Assembly: GCF_964340395.1 (NCBI RefSeq)
Contig: NC_135560.1
Span: 755,001-819,000, forward strand
Length of the DNA stretch: 64,000 nt
Direction: 5' to 3'
Origin: Glandiceps talaboti
Taxonomy: Eukaryota > Hemichordata > Enteropneusta > Spengelidae
Positions within the stretch are counted from its first letter, which is position 1. Every line of letters begins with the position of its first letter. The translations under genes and the position numbers were made by a program. This document shows, in pieces, positions 11,280-22,899 of the stretch. The notes below the pieces were generated by a model that did not search any database, was not told the DNA's origin, and saw nothing but the letters and a program-made list of their open reading frames with translations.

Positions 11280-14015
11280 ACTCTCACTGATGTGTGCATT
11301 AGTTTTAGTCATTGATGTTGTGCACATTAAATTTACTGTCACTAATGTTGCGTAATTAAATTTACAGTAACTGATGTTTTGTAATTAATTTTAGTCACTG
11401 ATGTTTTGTAATTAATTTTACAGTCATTGATGTTGTGTAATTAAATTTACAGTCATTGATGTTGTGTAATTAAATTTATAGATACTGATGTTTTATAATT
11501 AATTTTACAGTCATTGATGTTGTGTAATAAATTTTACAGTCACTGATGTTTTGTAATAAATTTACAGTCACTGATGTTTTGTAATTAAATTTACAGTAAC
11601 TGATGTTTTGTAATAAAATTTACAGTAACTGATGTTTTGTAATTAAATTTACAGTCACTGATGTTTTGTAATTAAATTTACAGTAACTGATGTTTTGTAA
11701 TTAAATTTAGTCACTGATGTTGTGTAATTAAATTTACTGTCACTGATGTTGTGTAATTAAATTTAGTCACTGATGTTTTGTAATTAAATTTACAGTAACT
11801 GATGTTTTGTAATTAAATTTACAGTAACTGATGTTTTGTAATTAAATTTACAGTCACTGATGTTTTGTAATTAAATTTACAGTAACTGATGTTTTGTAAT
11901 TAAATTTAGTTACTGATGTGTAATTAAATTTACTGTCACTGATGTTGTGTAATTAAATTTAGTCACTGATGTTTTGTAATTAAATTTACAGTCACTGATG
12001 TTTTGTAATTAAATTTACTGTCACTGATGTTGTGTAATTAAATTTACTCACTGATGTTTTGTAATTAAATTTACAGTCACTGATGTTTTGTAATTAAATT
12101 TAGTCACTGATGTGTAATTAAATTTACAGTCACTGATGTTTTGTAATTAAATTTACAGTAACTGATGTTTTGTAATTAAATTTACAGTAACTGATGTTTT
12201 GTAATTAAATTTAGTCACTGATGTTGTGTAATTAAATTTACAGTCACTGATGTTGTGTAATTAAATTTACAGTCACTATTGTTGTGTAATTAAATTTACA
12301 GTCACTGATGTTTTGTAATTAAATTTACAGTCATTGTTGTGTAATTAAATTTACTGTCACTGATGTTGTGCAATTAAATTTACAGTCACTGATGTTTTGT
12401 AATTAAATTTACAGTAACTGATGTTGTGTAATTAAATTTACAGTCATTGATGTTGTGTAATTAAATTTACAGTAACTGATGTTGTGTAATTAAATTTAGT
12501 CATTGATGTTTTGTAATTAAATTTACAGTCACTGATGTTGTGTAATTAAATTTACAGTCACTGATGTTGTGTAATTAAATTTACAGTCACTGATGTTGTG
12601 TAATTAAATTTACAGTCACTAATGTTGTGTAATTAAATTTACAGTCACTGATGTTGTGTAATTAAATTTACAGTCATTGATGTTGTGTAATTAAATTTAC
12701 AGTAACTGATGTTGTGTAATTAAATTTAGTCATTGATGTTTTGTAATTAAATTTACAGTCACTGATGTTTTGTAATTAAATTTAGTCACTGATGTTGTGT
12801 AATTAAATTTACAGTCACTGATGTTGTGTAATTAAATTTACAGTCACTGATGTTTTGTAATTAAATTTACAGTCACTGATGTTTTGTAATTAAATTTACA
12901 GTCACTGATGTTTTGTAATTAAATTTACAGTCACTGATGTTGTGTAATTAAATTTACAGTCACTAATGTTGTGTAATTAAATTTAGTCACTGATGTTGTG
13001 TAATTAAATTTACAGTCATTGATGTTGTGTAATTAATTTTACAGTCACTGATGTTGTGTAATTAATTTTACATCAGTGACTGATGTGTAATTAATTTTAC
13101 AGTCACTGATGTTTTGTAATTAATTTTACAGTCACTGATGTTGTGTAATTAATTTTACAGTCACTGATGTTGTGTAATTAATTTTACAGTCACTGATGTT
13201 GTGTTATTAATTTACAATCACTGATGTGTTATTAAATTTACAGTAACTGATGTTGTGTAATTAATTTTACAGTAACTGACGTTGTGTTATTAATTTTGGT
13301 CACTGATGTTGTGTAATTAATTTTACAATCACTGATGTTGTGTAATTAAATTTACAGTCACTAATGTTGTGTAATTAAATTTACAGTCACTGATGTTGTG
13401 TAATTAAATTTACAGTCATTGATGTTGTGTAATTAATTTTACAGTCACTGATGTTGTGTAATTAATTTTACATCAGTGACTGATGTTGTGTAATTAATTT
13501 TACAGTCACTGATGTTTTGTAATTAATTTTACAGTCACTGATGTTGTGTAATTAATTTTACAGTCACTGATGTTTTGTAATTAATTTTACAGTCACTGAT
13601 GTTGTGTTATTAATTTTACAATCACTGATGTTGTGTTATTAAATTTACAGTAACTGATGTTGTGTAATTAATTTTACAGTAACTGATGTTGTGTTATTAA
13701 TTTTGGTCACTGATGTTGTGTAATTAATTTTACAATCACTAATGTTGTGTAATTAAATTTACAGTCACTAATGTTGTGTAATTAAATTTACAGTAACTGA
13801 TGTTGTGTTATTCAATTTACAGTTACTGATGTTGTGTAATTAAATTTACAGTCACTGATGTTGTGTTATTAAATTTACAGTTACTGATGTGTAATTAATT
13901 TTACAGTCATTGATGTTGTGTAATTAATTTTACAGTCATTGATGTTGTGTAATTAATTTTGGTCACTCATGTTGTCTAATTAAGTTACAGTCACTGATGT
14001 CAATCATAATAATTT
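11280..14015. repeat. 29-bp minisatellite, about 94 copies
   Basis: The unit is cactgatgttgtgtaattaa followed by atttacagt. Main variants are ttgtg/ttttg, aaattta/aatttta and a form missing ACAG. The right third contains a duplicated block of about 400 bp. A 17-bp palindrome, ACATCAGTGACTGATGT, occurs at 13070-13086 and 13470-13486. The array may lie in the 3' flank of the host gene whose stop codon is at 14379. Confidence 0.95.
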
Positions 14016-14378
14016 GATGTTAATTTACAGTATTTTAAGATATAATATGAAGTTAACTGTGTTAGATAAAGGTCTGTGATTTATATATATGACAGTACAT
14101 TTAACACAAAACTGATTGGAGTGTCTCGGTTCATTGTAACTTTGACTTCTTATTTTGTATGTTCTAAACATGAATATATACAACTAATAAATTTGCAAAA
14201 AGAATCACTCAACTATACATATAAAATTACAAACTGGTGTAAATAAGAACAGTATAGCAAAGTTAGTAGTTGTAGCTCAATGGTGCATGGATATGGCTTA
14301 TGCACGGCAGGTCATATTCCTTCAAACTAGCCACACACACTGCCTGTCAAACTGGTTTCAGTTAATCACACACACTGT
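14016..14378 (-). other. Candidate 3' UTR or 3' flank of the minus-strand host gene
   Basis: This lies directly after the TAA of the terminal exon on the minus strand. I see no canonical AATAAA on the minus strand here; a TATAAA-type variant is possible near 14080. The transcript end is therefore undetermined. Confidence 0.3.
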
Positions 14379-14434
14379 TTAGTCTGGTTTATTTCTCTTT
14401 GCAAGATGTTTTCTCAGTTCCTCCTTCATTGCTA
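14379..14434 (-). CDS. Host gene, terminal coding exon f
   Basis: On the minus strand a good acceptor (tctttcctattgtag) precedes 56 nt that, after two bases completing a split codon, read AMKEELRKHLAKRNKPD and then TAA at 14379-14381. The entry phase is 1, which matches the exit phase of exon e (22823-22873); the junction codon becomes GTA (Val). The C-terminal tail is short, charged and helix-prone. It belongs to the same gene as exons a, b, c and e. The intron on its 5' side is 8.4 kb and contains the Tx1-like element. The exon is supported by splice sites, frame and phase only, so an RNA read is needed to confirm it. Confidence 0.6.
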
Positions 14435-14554
14435 CTACAATAGGAAAGATATGAATGGTCACAAAATGAACAGTATGACGTACTATTAACAATGGAACAT
14501 CGTTGCAAACCACGACTGTTTTACCTTACAGGGCTGTAGCCTGACCAAATTGCT

Positions 14555-14581
14555 GTGTGTGTGTGTGTGGGGGGGGGGGGG
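14555..14581. repeat. TG tract joined to a G13 tract
   Basis: A short TG microsatellite runs straight into 13 G residues (14569-14581). No function is evident. Confidence 0.8.
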
Positions 14582-14917
14582 CAGAACTTTGTCTTGGTGC
14601 AATCATATATTTGAAATTTAGAAAGGTGGCTAATTTACATAATATATATTTTAGCATATGCAATTAAATATCATATGTAAGGCCAGAAAAAATAACAAGC
14701 GACCTATCGGTCAGAATAGCTCCGCTGTTGTTTTTAATTTTATTTTTTATTTTGGTAACATGTAGAAGTGGTTCATTTCTTCAGCTCTTCACTATGCAGT
14801 TTTGTTTTAGCGATGTAATAAAGTGGTTAGTGGTTTCATATGATGTCTCACTATAAAACACATTTTACACAGAAAGTTGGTAATGTATTGTACTTTTATA
14901 CCATAGTCACCATTTTT

Positions 14918-15110
14918 ACCTCCCGTAAGGGTACAGGAGGTATTAAAAGGGGAATGTGTGTTTGTGTGTCTGTGTGTGTGTCTGTCTGTGTCATCATTTT
15001 CAAAAAATCGGCTGGCTCAATTGTAATGAAATTTGGGATATATAATCTTTAGGGTAATAGCTAGACCTGATTAGGTTTTGAGCCAGATCTGTTACTAGTT
15101 GTAGTAGACA
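14918..15110 (-). mobile_element. Family B element, hairpin-end fragment
   Basis: It starts with ACCTCCCGTA, loop AGGG and the pairing arm (here TACAGGAGGT), then TATTAAAAGGGG, a TG/TCTG tract, and the conserved block ggctggctcaattgtaatga through ctagacctgattaggttttg. It is the inverted counterpart of the end at 19310-19502. The AT-unit array expected next is absent, so it is truncated. Confidence 0.75.
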
Positions 15111-15743
15111 TAACATCGTCTGATATTTTAATTTACGGAATTTCTTGTGACCGGCGCCTGTCAGCAGACTCGGCCAATTTTTTTTTCATCATTCCATTGT
15201 ATTTAAACCTTGTACTTGACATTTTGCAATATTTGTAATTCTCAACAAATTACCTCAACATGCCTCACCTCGCTCGTACTCAAAGCAGTCCAGGTATGAT
15301 CACTGACAAATACGGAGTAATCCGGGACTCGATTCTGACAATTGCCCCTACTATTTGTTTAGAGTCAAGTCAGCAATATAGACTTGTGCGCCTGTCGTAT
15401 GTAAGCAGGGCTAACCACTGGCATGACCGGCCAGAGAGAACCTTTTCGGATTTACATGTAAAACGGGGAAAGTCTGAAGCCAAATTAAAGTTGTAATTAT
15501 TTTAATTATTTTTACCTGCCAAATATTTGCATTTTGGAAATGGCAAGACACGTTCATGTCGTTTAACTTTGCATGTAAACTGTCGGCCAATAGACAAAGT
15601 TTGGTCGATTCACAGTCGCCAAGGCATGCCTTCCTTACGCGAGTTGTCTTCATTCTGATTCACTGTCACTCCAAATTGCACGACAATACAGAATTAATAC
15701 AGTTTATCTGAAAACATCAAACTTTTATAGTGGGTCTGAAGTG

Positions 15744-15900
15744 TGATTTTAGTGAGGACCAAGAACTCCCATGTTGTCGCTGTGGAAAATCGCCCGTATG
15801 TCAAACGAGGTCATCTTCAGGGTCAAATCAGTCATTTTCTACCGAAAATACTTGAGCGGTCCGGACCGTTACACAACGATCCTTATAAATTTACTTGCCA
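15744..15900 (+). repeat. Short dispersed block, similar block at 40575-40690
   Basis: Both loci read as a gtcaaac-aggtca-cttca...ggtcaaatca block followed by ctaccgaaaat or cttccgaaaat. In translation both give a VK-G-LQ...GQI--FLPKI pattern, so either a decayed coding region or a repeat is possible. I cannot assign a family. Confidence 0.35.
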
Positions 15901-16264
15901 TGGTTATTTAAAACACATAAAAATCCACCTTTTTATGAAATTTGTAAACTTTCTGGTTTGTACTATATTGAGGAAACTATGACTCAAGCGAAAACCGGGT
16001 TGAAATTTCAAGGCCTCAAGTATGCGTCCAAAATTCGTCGGAAAATCGGTATTCCTAAATGTAATGCCAAAATTTATTTTGCTGGCACAAAAGAAGATAT
16101 GTCAGTTGAGGTTTAGGCATTTTCAGTATCTAAAATGGGGGACTCTAGTGAAAGTTACGGCGAGTTGAAAATACCAAAAAATAAGGCCACAGGCCTTATT
16201 TTTAGTGTAACAGTCACAGGATAGATGTATGCTAATGAGGATGTTGTGGACTGGCTGATTATGT

Positions 16265-16435
16265 AGAAGGGGTGCCGAATTTGGATTTGAAGTTTGCAAC
16301 CCTGTTTCGAACAAACACTTGTCATTTGGGCGCCCAATGCGTAGAATTATGACTATAGCACATATTACATTGCTTGTTTGACGTCAATAGTGTCTTTTGA
16401 AAAGTGGCAGTTTACTTAAAGTCTCGTGGACTGAT
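16265..16435 (+). repeat. Dispersed repeat pair with 22315-22450
   Basis: Shared blocks are 'gaagt(a/t)tgcaaccct.tttc.aaca..cacttgt', 'catattacattgcttgtt' and 'ttgaaaagtg'. The two copies flank the Tx1-like element at a distance. Homology is visible by eye but diverged. Confidence 0.6.
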
Positions 16436-17039
16436 TTCCAATATGGCGTCGGCCATAATGCTCATTAACATATTCATTTTTTCTTTAAATTACAAAAAAA
16501 AAAATCATAAAAAATAGAAGAGAAGATGTGCTGACTTGAAATTAACAAATCTGAGTAAGCTACCCCCTGTGCATCAACACACCAGATATCAAAGCAATCT
16601 GACAAGAAGTATTTGAGGAGATGATGAAAATGTCATTTTGAAAAAAAATCATAAAAAATTGAAAAAGGCACAGATCAACTTGGCATGAACAAATCTGAAT
16701 AGCCTCCCCCAAGGGAACATGCACACCAAATATCGAAGAATTCTGACTGTCACTTTCGGAGAAGATGATGAAAATATAAAAATTTGACGGACACCAATGA
16801 TTCCACCTATACTCTATACCTATACACACCTATACCTAAAGCTACTCTTTCAGCTTTCGCTGACAGCGGAGCTAAAAAGCTGGTCAATGGGCAACCTAAC
16901 CCATCACATTGGGTAGGTAGGTTGATTTCATTTTTTCACAATGCTTGACAAGGATAAAACAAACCATATATAATGCTAGCTAAATATTTCAGGTCGAGTT
17001 TAGATACAACTTATTCACACATCTTGATACTATCTTTTG

Positions 17040-17568
17040 CAATTTGTCTGCATACCTACAGTTAGGAAATGTACACAATTTACAGTTAAACAAATGTTGT
17101 AGCTCCTCTCACCCTGTCTTCTCAAAAAATATTAAGCCCCGCCAAATGAAACTCAAGCATCATTTTAGCCACCCCTTCTGTCACCTACACTACAGTGGAG
17201 ATATAAAATCATATGGTACAATGATGCATTAAAATAATATGATAGCCAACTACAATAATACTCCAAGATTTATTATGTGACATTCAAATTAAACAATTAA
17301 ATAAACATTCCTACACTCTGAACACTGTCAGAACAGTGTTACAACTCAACCTACCAAATTTTGTTCAAGATTTCTTAGAAAAACAAAAGTTTTTGTGGTA
17401 TTAACTTTATGATGTCATCAACCTATACTGGCCAGCATTATAAAATACAATACATTGACTACATCATGATCATGTGATACAATTGGAAATCCTGTTATTT
17501 GAGGTATTTTGATTTATTCAAATTAAATGAAAATTCCTACACTCAACAGTACGTGTTACAACTAAACC
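17040..17568 (+). repeat. Relic related to the interior of the 23152-24943 element
   Basis: Blocks such as ggccagcattata, ggaaatcctgttatttgag, tattttgatt and ttacaactaaacc occur here in the same order as at 24430-24830. The Tx1-like element's A-rich 3' end abuts this relic at 17568, so the retrotransposon may have inserted into or next to an old copy. Confidence 0.6.
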
Positions 17569-17698
17569 TTTTTTTTGTTTTTATTTGTTTTTATTTGCGG
17601 GTTCTCTAAAACTTTACAAGTCTATATAAAATGAGTACAGAAACTGAAATGCGGGAAATACAGTAGTATATGTACTTTGACAGGGATGGGGAAACGAT

Positions 17699-18009
17699 TT
17701 ATACTGTGAGGACTGACCATTTGTCAATAAGTTTTGCATATCTGTCATTTCTTTTTGAAATATACAGTTCAGTCTTCATTGTCATTTCAATATTCAAAAT
17801 AACTAAGTTTAAGGATGGTATAGTTTTCTTAAGTTTGCAGTCAAAAATTGTTTTCTTTACAATCAGTAACAAATGATTTAGGAGTAATGAGAAGGCAGTG
17901 TCACCTAACAGAATTTGTTTAGCTGATAAATTTTGTGGGGCTCCAGTAAAAGAGCCCCACAACATGGTAAAGCTGTTCCAGATACACCTGACACTATCAC
18001 AATCAACAA
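17699..18009 (-). pseudogene. Tx1-like ORF2 C-terminal end, distal piece
   Basis: This open frame gives the sequence expected right after the LLHLF motif of L1/Tx1-clade ORF2 proteins: DCDSVRCIWNSF, then a hydrophobic stretch and KKTIFDCKLKKTIPSLN, ending in a stop at 17699. It is separated from the upstream half at 19505 by the family B element. Joining the two halves gives a readable HLF-VDCDSV context, so the insertion split an otherwise continuous frame. Confidence 0.8.
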
Positions 18010-19419
18010 CCAGATTTAAACTGAATGCCTCCCGTAAGGGAATCACTAATGAAGCAAATAACTCACTAAACTAAAAAAAAACTATGGTAACAGGCTTTGT
18101 TTTTGGACAAGCTTTCTTAGGTTAATGTATGTGCCAAATTATACGGAATTTGAAGAGTGCATGATACTGCTTAATTACTGAATATCGTTCATTATTCAAA
18201 ATACTCATTAAAAGGTAAACGTTGTAGCAACAAACTTCATAGGACAGGTGCGTATTATTATGGTTGATATATGTATCATATTATACGAAATTTGAAGCTT
18301 GCATTTTTAAGATACAACGTAGTTATCTAAAATAATTAATTATGCAAATTTTTCATTAAAACTGTATGCTATAGCACCAAATTTTATAGGACATACCTGC
18401 TTTGTTGTGGTTAACTTTATGTACTAATTTGTATTGAAATTGAAGTATGCAGTCTTAAGATATAGCTAATTACTGAAAATCATTAATTATGCAAATTATT
18501 CATTAACACTGTAAGGTATATCAACTAACTTTATAGGAAATACACAATTTGTTATGGTTAATGTATGTACTGAATTGTATTGAAATTGAAGTATGCAATC
18601 GTAAAATATAGCCTAATTACCTAAAATCATTAATTATGCAAATTTTTCATTAAAACTGTAAACTATATCAAAAATTTTATCGGGCATATCCGCTTTGTTA
18701 TGGTTAACATATGTACTAAATTGTATTGAAATTGAAGTATGCAGTCTTATGCAAATTATTCATTAACACTGTAAGACATACACAATTTGTTATGGTTAAT
18801 GTATGTACTGAATTGTATTGAAATTGAAGCATGCAGTTGTAAGATATAGTCTAATTACCAAGAATCATTAATTATGCAAATTATTCATTAACACTAAAGG
18901 TACACCAACAAGCTTTACAGGACATATGCGATTGTTATGGTTAATGTGTGTACTGAATTATATTGGAATTGAAGTATGTATTCTTAAGATATAGCCTAAT
19001 TAATCATTAATTATGCAAATTATTCATTACACTGTACGGTGCATCAACAAACTTGATAGGACATATTTGTTTTCTTATGGTTAACGTAAGTACTAAATTA
19101 TGTTGAATTTGAAGTATGTATTCTTACGATATAGCCTAATTACCAGAAATAATTAATTATGCAAATTATTCATTAACGCTGTAAGATACATCAACGAATT
19201 TATATTATTATGTTTAACGAATATACTAAATTATATTGAAATTGAAGTATGCAGTCTTAAGATATTGCGTAATTAGTTGATTTCATAAATATGCAAATTT
19301 CTCTAATTAAACATTAACAGATCTGGCTCAAAACCTAATCAGGTCTAGCTATTACCCTAAAGATTATATATCCCAAATTTCATTACAATTGAGCCAGCCA
19401 ATTTTTAGACAATGATGAC

Positions 19420-19450
<31 letters not shown>

Positions 19451-19502
19451 CACAGACAAACATTCCCCTTTTAATACCTCCCGTACCCTTACGGGAGGTA
19501 AA
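18010..19502 (+). mobile_element. Family B element, full-length copy (about 1.49 kb)
   Basis: The left end is ccagatttaaactgaatgcc plus a TCCCGTAAGGGA palindrome. The middle is about nine diverged units of 110-130 bp carrying 'gaattgaagtatgca', 'ttaagatatagcctaattac' and 'cattaattatgcaaatt'. The right part is aacctaatcaggtctagcta, a CAGA tandem, then a hairpin with 10-bp stem ACCTCCCGTA and a 4-nt loop, followed by AAAAA. Borders are set by the interrupted Tx1-like frame: the host codons read ...cac ctt ttt gtt gat... on the minus strand, with the element lying inside the T run. It is non-coding and non-autonomous. Confidence 0.85.
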
Positions 19503-19504
19503 AA

Positions 19505-20795
19505 GGTGTAACAGAGTTTCTTCTGTTTGTTCACAAAATGTACAGAGACACTATTCTTTGTTCGAGGAGGATTCATTTTGTATAATCTTATGTTTGTGTA
19601 AATCAGATTATGCACCAATTTCCATTGAAAATCTTGAAGTTTGGATTCCATAGACACTTTAAAGGGTAACAAAAATATTTCTGACCATTCTTCATCTTCA
19701 ATGGAGAACATTTGTGAAAAATACAGTATACTCTTTGCAGGTATGAAATACCTGGATGAAATGTGTTTTCTAATATCTCTAACCTTACAGCTAGATAAAC
19801 GAACAAATCTATTCCTTTAGAAAAATCCAACTGGTAACTCTGGTTGAACTAGTAAAGGTTTATACTCCTTCCAATGAGATGGGATAGCGTCAAGGATACC
19901 TAACCAAACCATAAAGTGATTTAAGTTACAACCAAGCTCCTTGAGATCAGTTTGATTTTTAAATCTAGAATTCTCTCCAAATATGTCAGCTAAATAGACA
20001 ATACAGTCTCTTCCTATACAGGTACGAGTTAAAAACCGGTTTGTTATTTATGAGAATATTGACATTATTACAAATAATCTGCTCAGCTGGGGAGGTGGAA
20101 GAAAACGGGCTGATTTCTTGCCAACAGTGCAACATGCTCCTATAGAAATCTGGAAGCCAAACAGGCAGATACTTCACATTATAATTACATCTGAAAATTA
20201 TCTGTCCTCCAATATCTTTAGTGAAATAAGAGAAAAAGAGTTTCCAAGGATGATTAACTGTACCTGAAAGGTAGCGATTGACCCATACAGTTCTGTATGC
20301 TTTATACAGTGAGAAAATGTCGATCATGCTGAAACCACCTTCCTTTATGTCCCCAATTAAAGTATTCCTACTGACCCTGTCTGGGCCATTCCATAAGAAT
20401 CTATGAATAACACTATTGATCTGTTTCAAATCACTACTTTTCACATTAATTAAACTGAAGACATAAAGGAATTTAGGAATAATCAGAGTTTTAATAATTT
20501 AATAAATTTAATTTAATAATTTGCATTTTGCCAACCAATGTAAGTCCCCTTGTTTTCCACAAATTTGTCACAGAAATTGTAGACTTCAAAGGGGCTGTAA
20601 TATTTTCTTTGTATGCCTCATCAGCATCATAACCACATTGCTTTTGTTTTACCATAATTAACCCCGAGACCAGATGCGAGCTGAAAATCTTTTAGCAGAG
20701 AGAAGAGATGTGAAGTTGAATTTTCATCGGCCAAAAAACAAGTTAGGTCATCTGCAAATGCAGAGTTCTTTACAGTTTCTCCCATTACATTTAAT
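19505..20795 (-). pseudogene. Tx1-like ORF2, middle part
   Basis: This holds the catalytic FADD (20747-20758), the thumb/linker region (open 19986-20444) and the region up to the CTFC...LLHLF zinc-knuckle-like motif. It is open in blocks with at least two frame changes (19603-19830 and 19364-19711 are in different frames). In L1/Tx1 elements this protein nicks target DNA and reverse-transcribes the element RNA. The endonuclease domain is missing because of 5' truncation. Confidence 0.8.
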
Positions 20796-21898
20796 GCTAT
20801 CAACAACCATATGATTACTTCCTATGGGTACGCTGATGATACGCAGCTACTAAAAGTGTTCACACCTCGGGCAGATAGTCAAAATAATATTGTTAATTGT
20901 TTAGAGAAGTGCATTACTGATATTCAAACATTGATGTTGAAGTATAGATTGAAACTTAACGAAAGTAAAACAGAGGTTATACTCTTTGGAACCAGGCAAC
21001 AACTTGCTAAAGTTAGTTTTGATCATGTCACTATAGGAAATGATAGAATCAAAATAGTTGATAATATTCGTAACCTTGGCGGTTGGTTGGATTGTAAGTT
21101 ATCCATGGATCATGATGTAAACCAAGTGTCTAAACGGGTCAATCACAATTTGTACAATTTACGTCGAATACGTAAATATCTCAATCAAAGAGCAACTGAA
21201 ATATTAGTTCACTCACTGATCAGCTCCCACCTGGATTATGCAAATGTAATGTTGTATGGTATGCCAGCGTACTTATTTGACAAACTACTACGTCTACAGA
21301 ATAGAGCAGTACGCGTTATTAAAGGCTTGAGGAAATTTGATAGCGTATCCCAATCACTAATTGAGTTGCATTGGCTTCCTGTTAAGGCGAGAGTGGAATT
21401 CAAAATCATTTTGCTTGTTTATAAAGCTCTGAACGGCAAGGCTCCCGTGTACATTGCAGATATGCTTGAGGGGGTTTGCAACTCCAATTATGACCTAAGA
21501 ACAAATAGCAGTCACAATCTCGTAGTTCCACGGTCTTATAATAAATTAAATGATAGGGCTTTTGCCGTATGTGGTCCGAGGCTATGGAATTCCATTCCAC
21601 AAGAGTTGAAATGTTTAGATGAAATGGAACAATTTAAAAGGGGGTTGAAGACATACCTGTTTAAAGTTTCTTACAACTTGTAGCTGTTGATTTTAGCCAC
21701 GTTTCTGTTTTAAACACTTTTAGGAATGGTTTTAATATGCTATTGATGTGTATTACTATTATTTTTTTTACAGTATTTCTTAAATGTCTCTTTTAACTTA
21801 TCAAATGTCTCTTTTAACTTATTGTGCAGCGCTTTTGAATATTTTCTTTTAAATAGAGGAAGCGCTTTAGAAATGAAATAAATGTTAAATGTTAAATT
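20796..21898 (+). mobile_element. L2/CR1-clade retrotransposon, 5' truncated, nested in the Tx1-like RT
   Basis: The element begins just before the YADD motif and ends in a short repeat tail (aaatgtt units, 21884-21898). The host Tx1-like frame resumes with PSIQGI on the far side (about 21900) and with the FADD region on the near side (20795). No clear target-site duplication is visible. The orientation is opposite to the host element. Confidence 0.85.
20811..21683 (+). pseudogene. Reverse transcriptase C-terminal part, L2/CR1 clade
   Basis: 290 residues are open. YADDTQLL lies near the start (YADD at 20829-20840), followed by KLNESKTEVILFG (primer-grip region). The family-typical C-terminal blocks come next: SHLDYANVMLYG, LQNRAVRVI, ELHWLPVKARVEFKI, YKALNGKAP, then DRAFAVCGPRLWNSIP and FKRGLKTYLF at the end. 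The open frame is uninterrupted, implying a fairly young insertion. Palm motifs before YADD and all of the endonuclease are absent, so it is a truncated, inactive copy. The ATG is incidental; the frame continues upstream to the truncation point. Confidence 0.9.
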
Positions 21899-22262
21899 TA
21901 TACCTTGAATAGAAGGATTTTGTTCAATAGCAACAAGAAGTGCTTCCAAACTGAGAATAAAAAGTGCAGGGGAAAGGGGGTCTCCTTGATGCACACCCCT
22001 TAATATTAAACAGGCCTGTGCTGATACCTCGATTTAGGACACAACTAGAAGGTTTGGTATAGAAAGTCTTGCTTTTGTGAGGGAGACAACTCACCCCTAT
22101 CGTATGCTAAATTTAAAGCGTTTACCACAGAGGTACCAATCAGAGGCCAAAAGGTTAGGTAAAATTCCCTGGTAAGGCCATCATTGCCAGGGGTTTTATT
22201 TTTTGGCATACTCCTCAACCTACCAAACATAGTTTGAGATCTCTTTGGCAAACCAAACATTG
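21899..22262 (-). pseudogene. Tx1-like ORF2, N-terminal RT piece
   Basis: Minus-strand frames give MPKNKTPGNDGLTREFYLTF and ALNLAYDRGELSPSQKQ, the fingers region of L1/Tx1-clade RT. Then QGDPLSPALFILSLEALLVA and NPSIQGI run up to the nested L2-like insert. A frame change near 22045 separates the two pieces. The sequence is lost upstream of about 22262. Confidence 0.85.
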
Positions 22263-22314
22263 TTTGTGAGGGTATTTATGTGATTAACTTTACGTTTCCA
22301 GGAGGACACCATTT

Positions 22315-22450
22315 TGGCAGGTGTTCGAATTTGTACTGAAGTATGCAACCCTATTTCCAACAGGCACTTGTTGAGGGCACATGATGCATAGAATTCTATA
22401 GCATATTACATTGCTTGTTGTCTATTTGAAAAGTGACTGCTTACTTCAGC
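22315..22450 (+). repeat. Dispersed repeat, partner of 16265-16435
   Basis: See the matching blocks described for 16265-16435. It has no coding content. Confidence 0.6.
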
Positions 22451-22822
22451 CTAGTGTGGTGAAATCAAAAATACATAATTAACAAATCACACATTGCAAA
22501 ACTAATGGTTATTTTGGCCAAAGTTGAATTTTACATGTTGATCAATTTCAAATAAAGATGAATATAAGAATTTTAAACGTTGATCATGCAATTTAAAAAA
22601 AAAAGAAGATGAATGTAAAGATCAAGCGATATTAGGACATATATATTTACACACTGTGTTTAATGCTTGCTTTGCTTTGAAATGTGATAAAACAAACGTT
22701 TTCCAAAAGCCATCAGAATTTCCGACATTAATCTGGAAGTGAATAAATGTTATACCACCACTTTCTACATCTAGGTGGATTACCTAAACTTAACACTATC
22801 AGTACTTTTATAAACCACTTAC
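22451..22822. other. Intronic unassigned AT-rich sequence
   Basis: This lies just downstream (minus-strand sense) of exon e. No repeat family or further exon is supported. Confidence 0.4.
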
Positions 22823-22873
22823 CCGTCTTGTTTACCTGTGCCTGCTGCTTTAGACTATCCTCATTTGGATTCA
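22823..22873 (-). CDS. Host gene, internal exon e (51 nt)
   Basis: The minus-strand acceptor (caattgtctcaatttctacag context) and consensus donor CGG|GTAAGTGG bound 51 nt. Entered in phase 1, it reads NPNEDSLKQQAQVNKT after the split codon, with no stop, and leaves in phase 1. Exon c exits in phase 1 and exon f enters in phase 1, so all three join in frame. The composition is hydrophilic and Gln/Lys-rich with no recognisable domain. Its length of 17 codons means skipping it would keep the frame. Confidence 0.65.
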
Positions 22874-22899
22874 CTGTAGAAATTGAGACAATTGAAAGT

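Larger units (their letters stand above)
14713..16868. mobile_element. Family F candidate element with inverted end motif
   Basis: The left side has TAGCTCCGCTGT (near 14717) and the right side has the inverted form within gacagcggagctaaaaag (16850-16867). Just inside the right end is a small hairpin, TCAGC-TTTC-GCTGA. The interior contains a family B end fragment and an internal duplication (about 16500-16620 and 16635-16790, both with 'gagaagatgatgaaaat'-like blocks). The open frames at 15260-15496, 15743-15982 and 15895-16116 are short and unrecognised. Treating the whole span as one element is an inference. Confidence 0.4.
17569..22262 (-). mobile_element. Tx1/L1-clade non-LTR retrotransposon, 5' truncated, split by two insertions
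   Basis: Read on the minus strand, RT pieces appear in family order. NKTPGNDGLTREFY is near 22200 and QGDPLSPALF near 21990-21955. After a foreign insert comes SAFADDLT, with the catalytic FADD at 20747-20758. Then come the linker FLWNGPDRVSR (about 20400), PFKVSMESKLQDFQWKLVHN (about 19660) and the knuckle CTFCEQTEETLLHLF (to about 19505). After a second insert, DCDSVRCIWNSF and KTIFDCKLKKT run to the stop at 17699. An A-rich tail ends at 17569. The inserts are an L2-like retrotransposon (20796-21898) and a family B element (18010-19502). Frameshifts are present in the C-terminal part, so it is dead. The order of pieces strongly supports one original element. Confidence 0.85.

Noticed and set aside
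9626-14015. CRISPR-like regular repeats
   Set aside because: There are no unique spacers between repeats and the unit varies gradually, as in a minisatellite; the genome is eukaryotic.
14918-19502. A single 4.6-kb composite transposon bounded by inverted family B ends
   Set aside because: The right-hand end belongs to a separately bordered family B copy (18010-19502) that interrupts the Tx1-like frame, so the left end is an independent fragment.
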